Assembly: GCF_900167255.1 (NCBI RefSeq)
Contig: NZ_FUYB01000022.1
Location: forward strand, 1-64,000
DNA length: 64,000 nucleotides
Direction of reading: 5' to 3'
DNA from: Thiothrix eikelboomii
GTDB lineage: Bacteria > Pseudomonadota > Gammaproteobacteria > Thiotrichales > Thiotrichaceae
Shown one piece after another: positions 8,831 through 18,347 of this stretch. The notes beneath the pieces are model-generated. The model was not told the origin of the DNA. It saw only the letters and a program-made list of their open reading frames with translations, and did no database searches. Every line of letters begins with the position of its first letter. Positions within the stretch are counted from its first letter, which is position 1. A program made the translations under genes and the position numbers.

Positions 8831-9301
8831 TCAGTCAATGATCATTAAGGGCTGGCCAAACTCAACAGGCTGCTCGTTTTCAACCAAAATTGCTTTGATG
8901 ACGCCGCTCTTATCGGCTTGAATTTGATTGAGCATTTTCATCGCTTCGATAATACATAGGGTATCGCCGACTTTAACGGTTTGACCCACTTCGACAAAGG
9001 ATTTAGCACCCGGTGAAGAGGAACGATAGAAAGTACCGACCATCGGTGATTCTAGCACATGCCCTGTGGGTGCAGCGGGTTTGTCACTCGCCACGGGCGC
9101 ACTGACGGGCGCTGTAGTCATGGGCGCTTGCGGCATCATTGGCGGAGGGGCGTAATACTGCTGCAAGGGCATAGCCGGGGTTGCTGTCGTTGAAACCCGA
9201 CTAATTCGCACAGAATCCTCGCCTTCTTTAATCTCAATTTCAGCGACATCGCTGTCTTCAAGCAGGTCGATCAGTTTTTTGATTTTGCGAACATCCATCA
9301 T
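8831..9301 (-). CDS. accB: Biotin carboxyl carrier protein of acetyl-CoA carboxylase
   Basis: AccB carries the biotin that shuttles carboxyl groups between AccC and AccAD. The start is placed at 9301 (MMDVRKIKK), seven bases after an AGGAA site and matching the known AccB N-terminus; the next codon, 9298, is also an ATG. The frame is open for 39 more codons upstream, but nothing there resembles AccB. A proline/alanine-rich linker joins the N-terminal region to the biotinyl domain, whose EAMKM motif contains the lysine to be biotinylated (about K122 of 156). First gene of accB-accC-prmA. Confidence 0.95.
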   Translation of the reverse strand: MMDVRKIKKLIDLLEDSDVAEIEIKEGEDSVRISRVSTTATPAMPLQQYYAPPPMMPQAPMTTAPVSAPVASDKPAAPTGHVLESPMVGTFYRSSSPGAKSFVEVGQTVKVGDTLCIIEAMKMLNQIQADKSGVIKAILVENEQPVEFGQPLMIID

Positions 9302-9512
9302 GGAGCTATTCCTATAAGTCTTGCTATTATTTGGTGTTGTTAGCATGCCGATGTTCTCAGAAAAATCAGGATTAAGCGGTATGCTTGAGTTTAAGACCCG
9401 CACACCACAATGACTCATTTAGAGCATTAATTTGCCCTTTTTCTCGGCATATCCCAACAGAATGGGCGCGAGTTTACACCGTTTATCCATTGTATGCAGC
9501 AGAAAGCTTGGG

Positions 9513-11009
9513 CTAACGGCCTTTAAACAGCGAACCTAAGATGCCGCGCACGATTTGCTTCCCAAGATTAGAGCTAATCGAACGGGCGGCGCTTTTTACA
9601 ATAGTTTCCCCTAAGGTCTGACGATTACTCGGGCGCGGTGTATTTGCAGCCTCATAACGGCGGGCTGCTTTTTCAAATTCTTTAGCTTGACTAGCAGAGG
9701 CAAGTTCAGCCGCCTGTTTTTCAGCCCGTGCTTGCAAAATTTCATGTGCCGATTCGCGGTCAATCATCTTGTCATAACGACCTGCAAAAGGGCTTTGGCG
9801 AATTAAATTTGCCCGCTCCTCAGCCGTGGCTGGTCCGATCCTTGATTGAGGTGGACGAATCAAGGTGCGCTGTACGATGCTCGGAATTCCTTTTTCTTCT
9901 AACACCGAGACTAAAGCTTCTCCGACTCCTAGCTCCATAATCACTTCAGCCGTGTCTAACTCAGGATTAGCGCGGAAAGTATCAGCCGCCGCTTTGACAG
10001 CTTTTTGATCACGCGGAGTGAAAGCCCGTAGCGCGTGTTGAATCCGATTGCCTAATTGCCCGAGGATACTGTCTGGAATATCCAGCGGATTTTGCGTAAT
10101 AAAATAAACCCCGACACCTTTAGAGCGAATCAGACGCACTACTTGCTCAACTTTATCGACTAAAGCCTTTGGGGCATCGTTAAACAGTAAATGCGCCTCA
10201 TCAAAAAAGAACACTAAGCGTGGCTTATCCAAGTCACCGACCTCAGGCAAATTTTCAAATAGCTCGGATAATAGCCATAAGAGAAAAGTGGCATACAAGC
10301 GTGGAGTCATCATGAGCTTGTCGGCCATCAGAATATTGATATTGCCATAGCCATAGCCATTGGGGGCGGTACGAATAAAATCCCACAGATCTAACGCTGG
10401 TTCGCCAAAGAAGCTTTCTGCCCCTTGCTGCTCGAGCACGAGTAAGCGACGTTGAATCGCACCGATTGAAGCAGCACTGACATTACCATAAGCATTTTGG
10501 AAATCTTGGGCGTTTTCACCCATGTGTTTTAGAATCGAGCGTAGATCCTTGAAATCTAGCAATAACATGCCTTCGTCATCCGCGAACTTAAAGGCGATAT
10601 TGAGTAAACCCTCTTGGGTATCATTGAGTTCGAGCAAGCGTGATAACAGTAAAGGGCCAATATCCGAGACCGTGGCACGAATTGGATGCCCTTGTTGACC
10701 GGATAAATCCCATAAAATGCTGGGGTAAGCTTCAAATTTAAACTGCTCGATGCCAATGCTGGCAACCCGCTCTTCAACTTTAGGGTGGGCTGTGCCTGCT
10801 TGGCTAATGCCGGTTAAGTCGCCTTTAATATCCGCCATAAAGACAGGCACACCTGCCCGCGAAAAACCTTCCGCTAAGGCTTGTAAAGACACGGTTTTAC
10901 CCGTGCCGGTTGCGCCTGCTATTAGCCCATGTCGATTCGCAAAGCGCAAATTTAGCTTAACCTGTTGATTGCCACCTTTGCCAATGAGAATCCCAGCTTG
11001 TTCACTCAT
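9513..11009 (-). CDS. HerA/YjgR-like ATPase (DUF853 family)
   Basis: A 498-residue ATPase of the helicase HerA-like C-terminal family, similar in layout to E. coli YjgR. Walker A GATGTGKT is at residues 32-39 and the Walker B segment is [11 protein letters not shown]. The C-terminal quarter is rich in charged residues and alanine. The cellular role of the family is poorly known; it is related to FtsK/HerA DNA pumps. I chose the ATG at 11009, five bases after AGGAG, over an in-frame ATG at 11033. The gene stands alone between accB and a lipoprotein gene. Confidence 0.85.
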   Translation of the reverse strand: MSEQAGILIGKGGNQQVKLNLRFANRHGLIAGATGTGKTVSLQALAEGFSRAGVPVFMADIKGDLTGISQAGTAHPKVEERVASIGIEQFKFEAYPSILWDLSGQQGHPIRATVSDIGPLLLSRLLELNDTQEGLLNIAFKFADDEGMLLLDFKDLRSILKHMGENAQDFQNAYGNVSAASIGAIQRRLLVLEQQGAESFFGEPALDLWDFIRTAPNGYGYGNINILMADKLMMTPRLYATFLLWLLSELFENLPEVGDLDKPRLVFFFDEAHLLFNDAPKALVDKVEQVVRLIRSKGVGVYFITQNPLDIPDSILGQLGNRIQHALRAFTPRDQKAVKAAADTFRANPELDTAEVIMELGVGEALVSVLEEKGIPSIVQRTLIRPPQSRIGPATAEERANLIRQSPFAGRYDKMIDRESAHEILQARAEKQAAELASASQAKEFEKAARRYEAANTPRPSNRQTLGETIVKSAARSISSNLGKQIVRGILGSLFKGR

Positions 11010-11078
11010 GACTGCTCCTATTGTATTTTTCATATTTGGCGTATTCAGGAGCAGTCTAACGAAAATGCCTAGGGACTG

Positions 11079-12041
11079 CTATGCCAGACCCAATTTTCGT
11101 AAGGTTTCTAGGGTGATAGCACCCACAAACAGTTGGTGTTCAACTTGGAAAGCATGCAGGGCCTGCAGCGTATGGGTATCTAAGCTACCCGAGAGCTTTA
11201 GGTTTTGCCCATGTTGCAGTAGCGCCTTTTGAATTTGAGTGATTTGCTCTGTGTTTAAGGTATTTGGACAGACGACAGGCAGGGTGAGGATTTGCTCATC
11301 ACGGCGTTTGCATTGAACCATCAGCGTTTCATAACGGGCAGGTACTAAGCTTGAAATGATTTTCCAGGGTTTGCTCACTCGATACCGTTTAATGACGGTA
11401 TAACGAGCAGGCAATATGTCACCGCTTCCTTTGCCCGCTTTGATTAGTTTTTTACGTTTTATGGTGATTGTTTTGGCGGGGATATTTCGTTGCCTAATTT
11501 GTGCAGGCTCTTGAATAGTTTCGGTAGTTAGTTGGGTAAAGGTGGCGGGTATTTTTTCAAGGCAGGTTTTAGCAGCAGTCGCTAAGCAACCTGATTGCCA
11601 ACTTTGATGTTCGGGCTTCACTAAGACTTCTCGGACGGAGGTCTTGTATCGGGCGGGGCTTGCATAGAGTTCTGAGCGCGCCCGTTCTACTTCGATCCGA
11701 TCTTCAAGAATTTCATATTCAGCGGCTTCAGTTTCCTGTGCATACCGAGCCGGCTCTACTTGAATCTTGCTTTCATGCCAGGTCATTTCGGCTGGAACAT
11801 TGGTATAGTTGGCCGAGCCATCATAAACCAATACTTTGAGCGGTTCTTCACGAAAAACCGCAGGACGTAGCAATTCAGCAGAGCAGTGGGTTGGCAGCCT
11901 AGGGCGAGTTGGTATGGTGAGGTCTAGCTTCGATCGGGCTGAAGGGGCGTGAGTTAAGTTAATAAGCTCTCCTTGACTAGCACAGCCAGTCAATAAAGAG
12001 GTGATCATAAGTCCTAATATAAGTATTTTAGTGTTTTGCAT
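11079..12041 (-). CDS. Peptidoglycan-binding domain lipoprotein with PAR(Y) repeats
   Basis: A secreted lipoprotein of about 320 residues. A lipobox (LLTGC, acylated C20) ends the signal peptide. The middle section repeats a short motif with PARY or PARYxT at least four times, spaced by about 40-60 residues and rich in charged residues. The last 60 residues resemble a PG_binding_1 domain (ITQIQKALLQHG, LDTHTLQALHAFQ, ITLETLRKLGL). It is probably anchored in the outer membrane and touches the cell wall. The start is the ATG at 12041; a TTG 18 bases upstream is also open. No precise function is known. Confidence 0.7.
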   Translation of the reverse strand: MQNTKILILGLMITSLLTGCASQGELINLTHAPSARSKLDLTIPTRPRLPTHCSAELLRPAVFREEPLKVLVYDGSANYTNVPAEMTWHESKIQVEPARYAQETEAAEYEILEDRIEVERARSELYASPARYKTSVREVLVKPEHQSWQSGCLATAAKTCLEKIPATFTQLTTETIQEPAQIRQRNIPAKTITIKRKKLIKAGKGSGDILPARYTVIKRYRVSKPWKIISSLVPARYETLMVQCKRRDEQILTLPVVCPNTLNTEQITQIQKALLQHGQNLKLSGSLDTHTLQALHAFQVEHQLFVGAITLETLRKLGLA

Positions 12042-12136
12042 TGTTCTAGAGCGTATCAAGGGTTTGATTTATCAATACGATTTTAGCCAAAAAGCTATAG
12101 AGCTTGCTTTAAACCCTTGCTCGAGTCGAGAAACTT

Positions 12137-12577
12137 TTATATTTTTGTAGCAGGTGTGTATTTTTCAGTCAAATGAACGATTTCACCTGTTAATTTATCG
12201 ACTTTTTCTATCAAACCATGTCCGGGTTGCCAAATAGTTTTGCCACCTTTTTCTAAGATAGGTACGGTCTCAATGGTGATGGACGGGCGCAGTACATCTA
12301 ACACAGTGGGGATCAATTCTGGTGAAACCGGTGAGGACACCTGTTTTTCAGGTGGTGTGTGATAAAGGGAGTCTAGTGAATCTAATTCCTTTAACTCGGC
12401 TTGGGCAGTTAGCCTAGGTCGAGTGTCATGGATAGACAAAATGGGTAGCGACAGATAGCGCGAAATGGGGCGCACGCTGGAGGCATTATGTAGCTCTACA
12501 TAATACTCGGTTGGAAACGCGGTCGCATTTTGTAGCACTAAGCCACGATGGAAGCTTTGTAAGTTTGAGTAAGCCAT
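12137..12577 (-). CDS. Unrecognised protein
   Basis: I do not recognise this 146-residue protein. It has no signal peptide, membrane segment or cysteine cluster. The C-terminal 60 residues contain a short patterned stretch (ETVPILEKGGKTIWQPGHG, then KLTGEIVHLTEKYTPATK) that may form beta strands. Start codon is uncertain: ATG 12577 is used, TTG 12589 is also in frame, and neither has a clear ribosome site. It lies 95 bases upstream of the peptidoglycan-binding lipoprotein on the same strand, so the two may be one transcript. Confidence 0.5.
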   Translation of the reverse strand: MAYSNLQSFHRGLVLQNATAFPTEYYVELHNASSVRPISRYLSLPILSIHDTRPRLTAQAELKELDSLDSLYHTPPEKQVSSPVSPELIPTVLDVLRPSITIETVPILEKGGKTIWQPGHGLIEKVDKLTGEIVHLTEKYTPATKI

Positions 12578-12755
12578 AGCAACAAGCAAGCAAGAAAATG
12601 TCTGGTTAGTATTCTTGACTGTGCGCAGTTTTGCTGGCCTAGGCTTGATGGGGATAGAGAATTATACGACGAAAGGTTAGGCTTGAAGAGGCTAGTAAAA
12701 GCTGGAGTGTGCTTATATCATGCAGGTCTTTATGCATCAGTGCAGGAAGCTTGGC

Positions 12756-13817
12756 ATGAGTCAATATTGGAGTCCTTTAGTACAGCAGTTAGAGCCTTAT
12801 GTGCCGGGTGAGCAACCTAAGGATCAGCGCTATATTAAGCTTAATACCAACGAATGCCCTTATCCGCCTTCACCTAAAGTATTAGCCGCGATTCAGCAAG
12901 AGCTAGCGGATACTTTGCGGCTGTATCCTGATCCGAATGCTGATTTATTTAAAGACGCGATTGCAGCTTATTATGGCTTAGAGTCTAAGCAAGTTTTTGT
13001 GGGGAATGGCTCTGATGAGGTGTTAGCGCATGTTTTCCACGCCTTATTTAAGCCTGATCAACCTTTATTATTTCCCGATATTTCTTATAGCTTTTATCCA
13101 GTCTATGCGAATCTTTATCGCTTGTCGGTCAAGCAAATTCCGTTGGCGACGGATTTTAGCTTAGATCTAACGGCTTATACTCCAGCGAATGGCGGGATCA
13201 TCTTCCCAAATCCGAATGCTCCGACGGGCTCTGCGCTTGAATTAGCGGCGATTGAGCAATTATTACAGCTTAACTCGTCTTCGGTGGTGGTGGTCGATGA
13301 GGCTTATGTTGATTTTGGTGCGGCCACCGCGATTCCATTGATTCATCAATACCCAAATCTATTGGTGGTACAAACTCTCTCGAAATCGCGTTCATTAGCG
13401 GGTTTGCGGGCAGGTTTTGCAGTCGGGCATCCGGCTTTAATTGAAGCTTTGGAGCGGGTGAAAAATTCGTTTAACTCTTATCCTTTGGATCGGTTAGCCA
13501 TCGTTGGTGCTGCTGCTGCTATGCAAGATCAGGCTTATTTTGCCGAGATTTGTCAAAAAATTATCAAAACCCGAACTCGAGTCGTTACCCAACTGCAGGC
13601 TTTAGGTTTTCAAGTTTTACCTTCAGCGGCGAATTTTGTTTTTGCTCGCCCGCCGCTTGGGAATGCCGAGGCCATTTATTTAGCGCTCAAAGCACAAGGG
13701 GTATTGGTAAGGCATTTTAATAAGCCACGGATTCAGGCATATTTACGCATTACCATCGGGACAGAGGCCGAAATGGATGTTTTATTGGCGAAGCTTAGCG
13801 CTTTAGTGGCCGTATAA
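12756..13817 (+). CDS. hisC: Histidinol-phosphate aminotransferase
   Basis: HisC is a fold-type I PLP enzyme that transaminates imidazole acetol phosphate in histidine synthesis. The 353-residue protein has [11 protein letters not shown] near the N-terminus, VDEAYVDFG for the PLP aspartate and tyrosine, and [12 protein letters not shown] with the PLP lysine at K210. The start is set at 12756, seven bases after AGGAA, giving MSQYWSPLV; an ATG 36 bases upstream lacks a site. It is followed one base later by the Nif3-family gene. No other his genes are nearby. Confidence 0.92.
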   Translation: MSQYWSPLVQQLEPYVPGEQPKDQRYIKLNTNECPYPPSPKVLAAIQQELADTLRLYPDPNADLFKDAIAAYYGLESKQVFVGNGSDEVLAHVFHALFKPDQPLLFPDISYSFYPVYANLYRLSVKQIPLATDFSLDLTAYTPANGGIIFPNPNAPTGSALELAAIEQLLQLNSSSVVVVDEAYVDFGAATAIPLIHQYPNLLVVQTLSKSRSLAGLRAGFAVGHPALIEALERVKNSFNSYPLDRLAIVGAAAAMQDQAYFAEICQKIIKTRTRVVTQLQALGFQVLPSAANFVFARPPLGNAEAIYLALKAQGVLVRHFNKPRIQAYLRITIGTEAEMDVLLAKLSALVAV

Positions 13818-13818
13818 T

Positions 13819-14568
13819 ATGGTCGACCGTGATGAGCTTGAAGGCTACTTAAATACTTTACTCAATGTGAGTCAGTTTAAAGATTACGCTCCGAATGGCT
13901 TGCAAGTAGAGGGGCGGCGGTCGATTCGTCAATTAGTGACTGGGGTAACGGCTTGCCAAGCCTTATTAGACGCAGCCATTGAGCAGGGTGCAGATGCGAT
14001 CTTAGTCCATCATGGTTATTTTTGGCGAGGGGATAGCCCTGTGGTGCGTGGCATGCATCGCCGCCGGTTAGCGACACTACTGAACCATGAAGTGAGTTTG
14101 TTTGCCTATCATCTGCCGTTAGATGCACATCCCGAGTTAGGGAATAATGCGCAATTGGCTAAACGCTTGGGGCTGAAGATCGAAGGCTGGTTAAACGGGC
14201 AAGGTGTGGGGAATATCGGTACACTACCCACAGCCCTTAGCTTGTCGGCTTTTGGTGAGCATGTCGAGCAAGTACTCAAACGTAAACCCTTATTAGTGGC
14301 AGGCGGTGAACATAAGATTCAGCGGATTGCTTGGTGTACCGGTGGTGCTCAAGCTTATTTATCTGACGCACTCGCTTTGGGGGTAGATGCTTATTTGAGT
14401 GGCGAAATTTCAGAGCAGACCACCCACAGTGCACGCGAAAATAATTTACACTATATTGCTGCAGGGCATCATGCGACGGAGCGTTACGGTGTTCAAGTGC
14501 TAGGTGAGCATTTAGCAGCACAATGGGGGCTAGAGTGTCGCTTTATCGAGATTGATAATCCTGCTTAA
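13819..14568 (+). CDS. Nif3-like dinuclear metal centre protein (YbgI family)
   Basis: A 249-residue member of the Nif3/YbgI family (DUF34), hexameric ring proteins with two metal ions per subunit. Likely ligands are visible: ILVHHGYFW (H64, H65), LDAHPELGNN (D102) and GHHATERYG near residue 216-224. Some homologues were named GTP cyclohydrolase type 2, but the true reaction is unsettled. It lies one base after hisC and about 260 bases before petA; the Nif3-petABC neighbourhood is common in gammaproteobacteria. Confidence 0.9.
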   Translation: MVDRDELEGYLNTLLNVSQFKDYAPNGLQVEGRRSIRQLVTGVTACQALLDAAIEQGADAILVHHGYFWRGDSPVVRGMHRRRLATLLNHEVSLFAYHLPLDAHPELGNNAQLAKRLGLKIEGWLNGQGVGNIGTLPTALSLSAFGEHVEQVLKRKPLLVAGGEHKIQRIAWCTGGAQAYLSDALALGVDAYLSGEISEQTTHSARENNLHYIAAGHHATERYGVQVLGEHLAAQWGLECRFIEIDNPA

Positions 14569-14827
14569 TGTCAGGTTATTTCGATATTTTTTGTGCTATC
14601 ATCGCCACCGGATTTGTCGCCCTTGAGGTGCTTAGTGTTGATCTTCTTCGGTTTGCAAAAGAAGTCGGCTTGATTTCAGTCTGGAAGTCAGACATCCTAT
14701 GGCGTTTTTTAGCATTTGCTAATATTGCAATGCAGTAGTCCAGTAGCAATTAAGGATTTTGCTTCTTGTAGCACAAGCAAAACGGCAAGAAGTATTGAGG
14801 TTTTGATAATTTGGGAGTGAGCTAACG
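14569..14827 (+). promoter_or_regulatory. Long leader region upstream of petABC with several hairpins
   Basis: This gap of 259 bases holds no convincing ORF. A -10-like TATCAT at 14597-14602 lacks a good -35. Three stems can be drawn: CTTCTT/AAGAAG (14643-14648 with 14659-14664), GTCTG/CAGAC (14679-14683 with 14689-14693) and CTTCTTG/CAAGAAG (14762-14768 with 14786-14792). If transcription starts near 14609, the pet mRNA would carry a structured leader of over 200 bases. Confidence 0.35.
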
Positions 14828-15424
14828 ATGGCAAATTCTGGAGTCGATAAGAATCGCCGTCGTTTCCTGATTGCAACTACGTCAGTCGTAGGAGCAGCAG
14901 GGACGGCAGCGCTTGCATATCCTTTCCTAGGGTCGATGTCTCCCAGTGCACGTGCTTTGGCTGCGGGTGCGCCGGTGGAAGTGGATGTAAGCAAAAGTGA
15001 ACCCGGTCAGATGTTACGGGTGGTCTGGCGGGGTAAGCCAGTCTGGGTGGTCAATCGTACTGAGGAAATGCTCGCTGCATTACCTAGTTTAGACTCTAAA
15101 CTGAAAGATCCTAATTCTCAGGTGGTGACTCAACAACCTGAATACGCTAAAAATGCTTATCGCTCCCGTGAGGCTAAGTATCTAGTATTAGTCGGGATCT
15201 GTACGCATTTAGGTTGTTCACCGACTTTCCGCCCTGAAGTAGCACCCGCTGATTTAGGCGCTGATTGGAAAGGGGGCTGGTATTGCCCTTGTCATGGTTC
15301 ACGTTTTGATTTGGCTGGACGTGTTTTTAAAAACGTTCCTGCCGGTACAAATCTTGAGGTGCCTCCTTACTACTTCAAGAGTGAAAGTACGATTTTAGTC
15401 GGTGAAGATGGAGGTGCTGCATAA
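14828..15424 (+). CDS. petA: Ubiquinol-cytochrome c reductase Rieske iron-sulfur subunit
   Basis: The Rieske protein of cytochrome bc1 passes electrons from ubiquinol to cytochrome c1. Its 198 residues include an N-terminal twin-arginine-like anchor (NRRRFLIATTS, then a membrane segment about 13-35), and the 2Fe-2S ligands in CTHLGC (C125, H127, C130) and CPCHG (C153, C155, H156), with the two disulfide cysteines at C130 and C155. The stop shares its last base with the petB start (TAATG). First gene of petABC. Confidence 0.97.
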   Translation: MANSGVDKNRRRFLIATTSVVGAAGTAALAYPFLGSMSPSARALAAGAPVEVDVSKSEPGQMLRVVWRGKPVWVVNRTEEMLAALPSLDSKLKDPNSQVVTQQPEYAKNAYRSREAKYLVLVGICTHLGCSPTFRPEVAPADLGADWKGGWYCPCHGSRFDLAGRVFKNVPAGTNLEVPPYYFKSESTILVGEDGGAA

Positions 15425-16851
15425 TGGCTGAGCGTCCTGCACATAATTATACCGGTTTCTTAGGGTGGGTCGAAGATCGTTTCCCCTTGATGGAAACTTG
15501 GAATAAGCATTTAGCGCAATACTATGCGCCGAAGAATTTTAACTTTTGGTATTATTTCGGTTCGTTAGCGATGTTAGTGCTGGCGATCCAAATTTTTTCT
15601 GGTTTATTCCTCGCTTTTCACTACAAGCCGGATGCCGATTTAGCGTTTGCCTCGGTTGAGTACATTATGCGTGATGTACCGAGTGGCTGGTTTATTCGTT
15701 ATATGCACTCTACCGGTGCTTCAGCTTTCTTTTTGGTCGTTTATCTGCACATGTTCCGAGCCATGATTTATGGTTCTTATAAAGGTAAGCGCGAATTGCT
15801 TTGGCTGATTGGGATGCTGATTTATGTCGCCTTGATGGCAACGGCTTTTATGGGTTATCTCTTACCTTGGGGGCAAATGTCTTACTGGGGTGCTCAAGTT
15901 ATTGTCAATCTGTTCAATACAGTCCCTTATATCGGTAATGATTTATCCGTTTGGTTACGGGGTGATTATGTTTTAGGGGATGCGGCTTTGAATCGTTTCT
16001 TCGCCTTACATTTCTTTGTCCCAGTCATTGTGTTACCTGCTTTGGTGTTTGTGCATATTGTTGCTCTGCATGCCGTGGGTTCTAATAATCCTGATGGTGT
16101 TGAAATTAAGCAAGGTCCAAAAGGTAATCGTTGGTCTCCTGATGCGCCTGCGGATGGTATTCCTTTCCACCCTTATTACACGGTGAAAGATATTTTAGGG
16201 GTGGCAGTGTTCTTATTGATTTTCTTCTCCATTCTGTTCTTTATGCCAGAAATGGGGGGGTATTTTATTGAACAGCCTAACTTTGAACCAGCCAACCCCT
16301 TAAAGACCCCGTTGCATATTGCGCCAGTGTGGTATTTCACACCGTTTTATACCGTCTTACGTGCGGTGCCTGATCCTTGGTATGGTACAGTGGCTATGTT
16401 TGCCGCCATTATTATGTTGTTCCTTTTACCGTGGCTCGACAAAAATCCCGTTAAATCATGGCGTTATCGCAATCAAGCGCACAAGATTAACCTCTTGTCA
16501 TTCGCAGTGGTGTTTTTAGTCTTAGGTTGGATGGGTGTTGAGGCCGTGACCACTGTTTATAAAGAGCTCGGTACTCGGATGACACAAATCTACTTCTTAT
16601 TCTTTGTGGTTTTATGGCTGCATAGTTACCCAGCAAAAGTAAACTATACCAAGTGGTTTGGTATTTTGTTGGCAGTGGTTGTACTTTACGATTTAGTTTT
16701 CCGCCTTAATTTGGAAGATAGTGAAGCAACTTGGCAGATGGTTCTGCAATTTATTTGGCCGGTGATTTACTTAGCTGCAACCTTGTTGTTGCCAGCCTTT
16801 AAACCTAGCTTCAATCAGGAAAAGCCAGTTCCTGATCGTGTGACTGGGTAA
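15424..16851 (+). CDS. petB: Cytochrome b subunit of the bc1 complex
   Basis: An integral membrane subunit carrying two hemes b and both quinone sites. The heme histidines lie in MHSTGASAFFLVVYLHMF and in FALHFFVPVIV with VHIVALHAVGSNNPDG. The Qo-site motif is PVWY (residues 301-304), not the PEWY of mitochondria and alphaproteobacteria. The protein is 475 residues, somewhat longer than the roughly 400-430 usual, with an extra C-terminal hydrophobic segment. It sits between petA and petC. Confidence 0.96.
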   Translation: MAERPAHNYTGFLGWVEDRFPLMETWNKHLAQYYAPKNFNFWYYFGSLAMLVLAIQIFSGLFLAFHYKPDADLAFASVEYIMRDVPSGWFIRYMHSTGASAFFLVVYLHMFRAMIYGSYKGKRELLWLIGMLIYVALMATAFMGYLLPWGQMSYWGAQVIVNLFNTVPYIGNDLSVWLRGDYVLGDAALNRFFALHFFVPVIVLPALVFVHIVALHAVGSNNPDGVEIKQGPKGNRWSPDAPADGIPFHPYYTVKDILGVAVFLLIFFSILFFMPEMGGYFIEQPNFEPANPLKTPLHIAPVWYFTPFYTVLRAVPDPWYGTVAMFAAIIMLFLLPWLDKNPVKSWRYRNQAHKINLLSFAVVFLVLGWMGVEAVTTVYKELGTRMTQIYFLFFVVLWLHSYPAKVNYTKWFGILLAVVVLYDLVFRLNLEDSEATWQMVLQFIWPVIYLAATLLLPAFKPSFNQEKPVPDRVTG

Positions 16852-16862
16852 GGAGTTAATAC

Positions 16863-17630
16863 ATGAAAAAGTTTATTACCCGTTTATTACTTGTTTTAAG
16901 TATTGCCCTGCCAGTTGCTAGTATTGCTTCTGAGGAAGTGAGCTTAGAAAAGGCTAATATTGACTTGCGTAATCAGCAAAGCTTGCAACGGGGTGCGAAG
17001 TATTTCGTCAACTATTGCATGGGTTGCCACTCCTTGAGTATGAGCCGTTATAATCGCGTGGCGACTGATCTCGGTTTAACACCTGAGCAGGTGCAAAAAA
17101 ATCTGATTTTTACCCGTACTGATGGTGAGTTATCAAAAGTAGGTGAACTCATGAAAAATGGGATGACGCCTAAATACGGTAACGAAGCCTTTGGTAACGC
17201 GCCACCGGATCTATCTTTAGAGGGTCGTTTACGCGGAGCTGATTGGATTTATAGCTTCTTGAAAGCCTTTTATAAAGATCCAACACGGCCTTTGGGTGTC
17301 AATAATACGGTCTTTGCCAATGTAGGTATGCCGCATGTCTTGTGGGAGCTACAAGGAATGCAAGAGCTACAGCATGCTGAGGCCGCTGAAGGTGAACATG
17401 CTGCTGCGAACGCACATGCTGAACCTAAGTTGGTATTAGCGACTCCGGGTAAAATTTCACTCGCAGAATATGACCGTGTGGTGTTAGATATTACTAATTT
17501 CTTGGTTTATGTCAGCGAGCCGGGTAAGCTGCACCGTCAAGCGGTGGGTATTTGGGTAGTCTTGTTCCTACTTGTCTTCATTGTAGTCGCCTACTTCTTG
17601 AAGAAAGAATACTGGAAGGATGTTCATTAA
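16863..17630 (+). CDS. petC: Cytochrome c1 subunit of the bc1 complex
   Basis: A periplasmic heme c protein anchored by a C-terminal helix. It has a cleavable signal peptide (about residues 1-22), the heme site CMGCH (C52, C55, H56) and a probable axial methionine in NVGMPHVLW. A stretch rich in A, E and H (about 168-191) after that motif is a variable insertion. The C-terminal membrane segment is about 227-247. It is followed by a strong terminator, closing the pet operon. Confidence 0.96.
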   Translation: MKKFITRLLLVLSIALPVASIASEEVSLEKANIDLRNQQSLQRGAKYFVNYCMGCHSLSMSRYNRVATDLGLTPEQVQKNLIFTRTDGELSKVGELMKNGMTPKYGNEAFGNAPPDLSLEGRLRGADWIYSFLKAFYKDPTRPLGVNNTVFANVGMPHVLWELQGMQELQHAEAAEGEHAAANAHAEPKLVLATPGKISLAEYDRVVLDITNFLVYVSEPGKLHRQAVGIWVVLFLLVFIVVAYFLKKEYWKDVH

Positions 17631-17654
17631 TTACCGACTGGTATAACATAAATT

Positions 17655-17688
17655 GGCTACTCTGGCTTATCAACTAGAGTAGCCTTTT
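17655..17688 (+). terminator. Rho-independent terminator after petC
   Basis: GGCTACTCT (17655-17663) and AGAGTAGCC (17676-17684) form a perfect nine-base-pair stem with a 12-base loop, followed by TTTTCATTTT. It lies 25 bases after the petC stop and 30 bases before sspA. Confidence 0.88.
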
Positions 17689-17717
17689 CATTTTGGACTA
17701 CAGGAGCTTTTCAAGCT

Positions 17718-18347
17718 ATGGCATCGATTTCTAGCCGCCGTTCTGTTATGACTTTATTTTCTGCTGCGGATTGTGCTGACAGTCATCGTGTGCGCATCGT
17801 CTTAGCAGAGAAAGATATCACCGTCGATGTGCTAAATATTAATCCCGATGATAAGCCAGAGGAGCTTGCCGAGCTTAATCCCTATAACACAACGCCTACT
17901 TTAATCGACCGTGATTTAGTGCTGTATGATGCGCGCATTATTATGGAGTATTTAGATGAGCGCTTTCCTCATCCACCCTTAATGCCCGTTGATCCGGTGA
18001 CACGCGCCCATTCTCGCTTGGCTTTATTTCGGATTGAGAAAGACTGGTTCTCTTTAGTCGAAGATATTGAGCGTGGTGATGAAAAATCTGCCGCAGAAGC
18101 GCGGCGAATTTTGCGCGAAAGTGTTTTGTCGGCTGCCGAAGTGTTTGCTATCAAGCCTTATTTTTTAAGCGATGAATACACTTTAGTGGATTGCACGATT
18201 GCTCCGGTTTTATGGCGCTTGCCTAAATATGGGATTGATGTGCCTGCTAAACAGGGCAGACCTATCCTAAAATATATGGAGCGCGTATTCTCGCGTGATG
18301 GTTTTCAACAATCTTTAAGTAAGGTTGAAAAGGCTATTAGACCATGA
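17718..18347 (+). CDS. sspA: Stringent starvation protein A
   Basis: SspA has a glutathione-S-transferase fold but no enzymatic activity; it binds RNA polymerase and affects transcription under starvation and acid stress. The 209-residue protein has the N-terminal thioredoxin-like half (MTLFSAADCADSHRVRIVL, NPYNTTPTLIDRDLVLYDARII) and an all-helical C-terminal half. The placement petABC-sspA-sspB is standard for gammaproteobacteria. Its stop overlaps the sspB start by four bases. Confidence 0.94.
   Translation: MASISSRRSVMTLFSAADCADSHRVRIVLAEKDITVDVLNINPDDKPEELAELNPYNTTPTLIDRDLVLYDARIIMEYLDERFPHPPLMPVDPVTRAHSRLALFRIEKDWFSLVEDIERGDEKSAAEARRILRESVLSAAEVFAIKPYFLSDEYTLVDCTIAPVLWRLPKYGIDVPAKQGRPILKYMERVFSRDGFQQSLSKVEKAIRP

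Noticed and set aside
9302-9418. 39-codon N-terminal extension of accB
   Set aside because: The extension matches no AccB sequence, and a good ribosome site sits directly before the ATG pair at 9298-9301.
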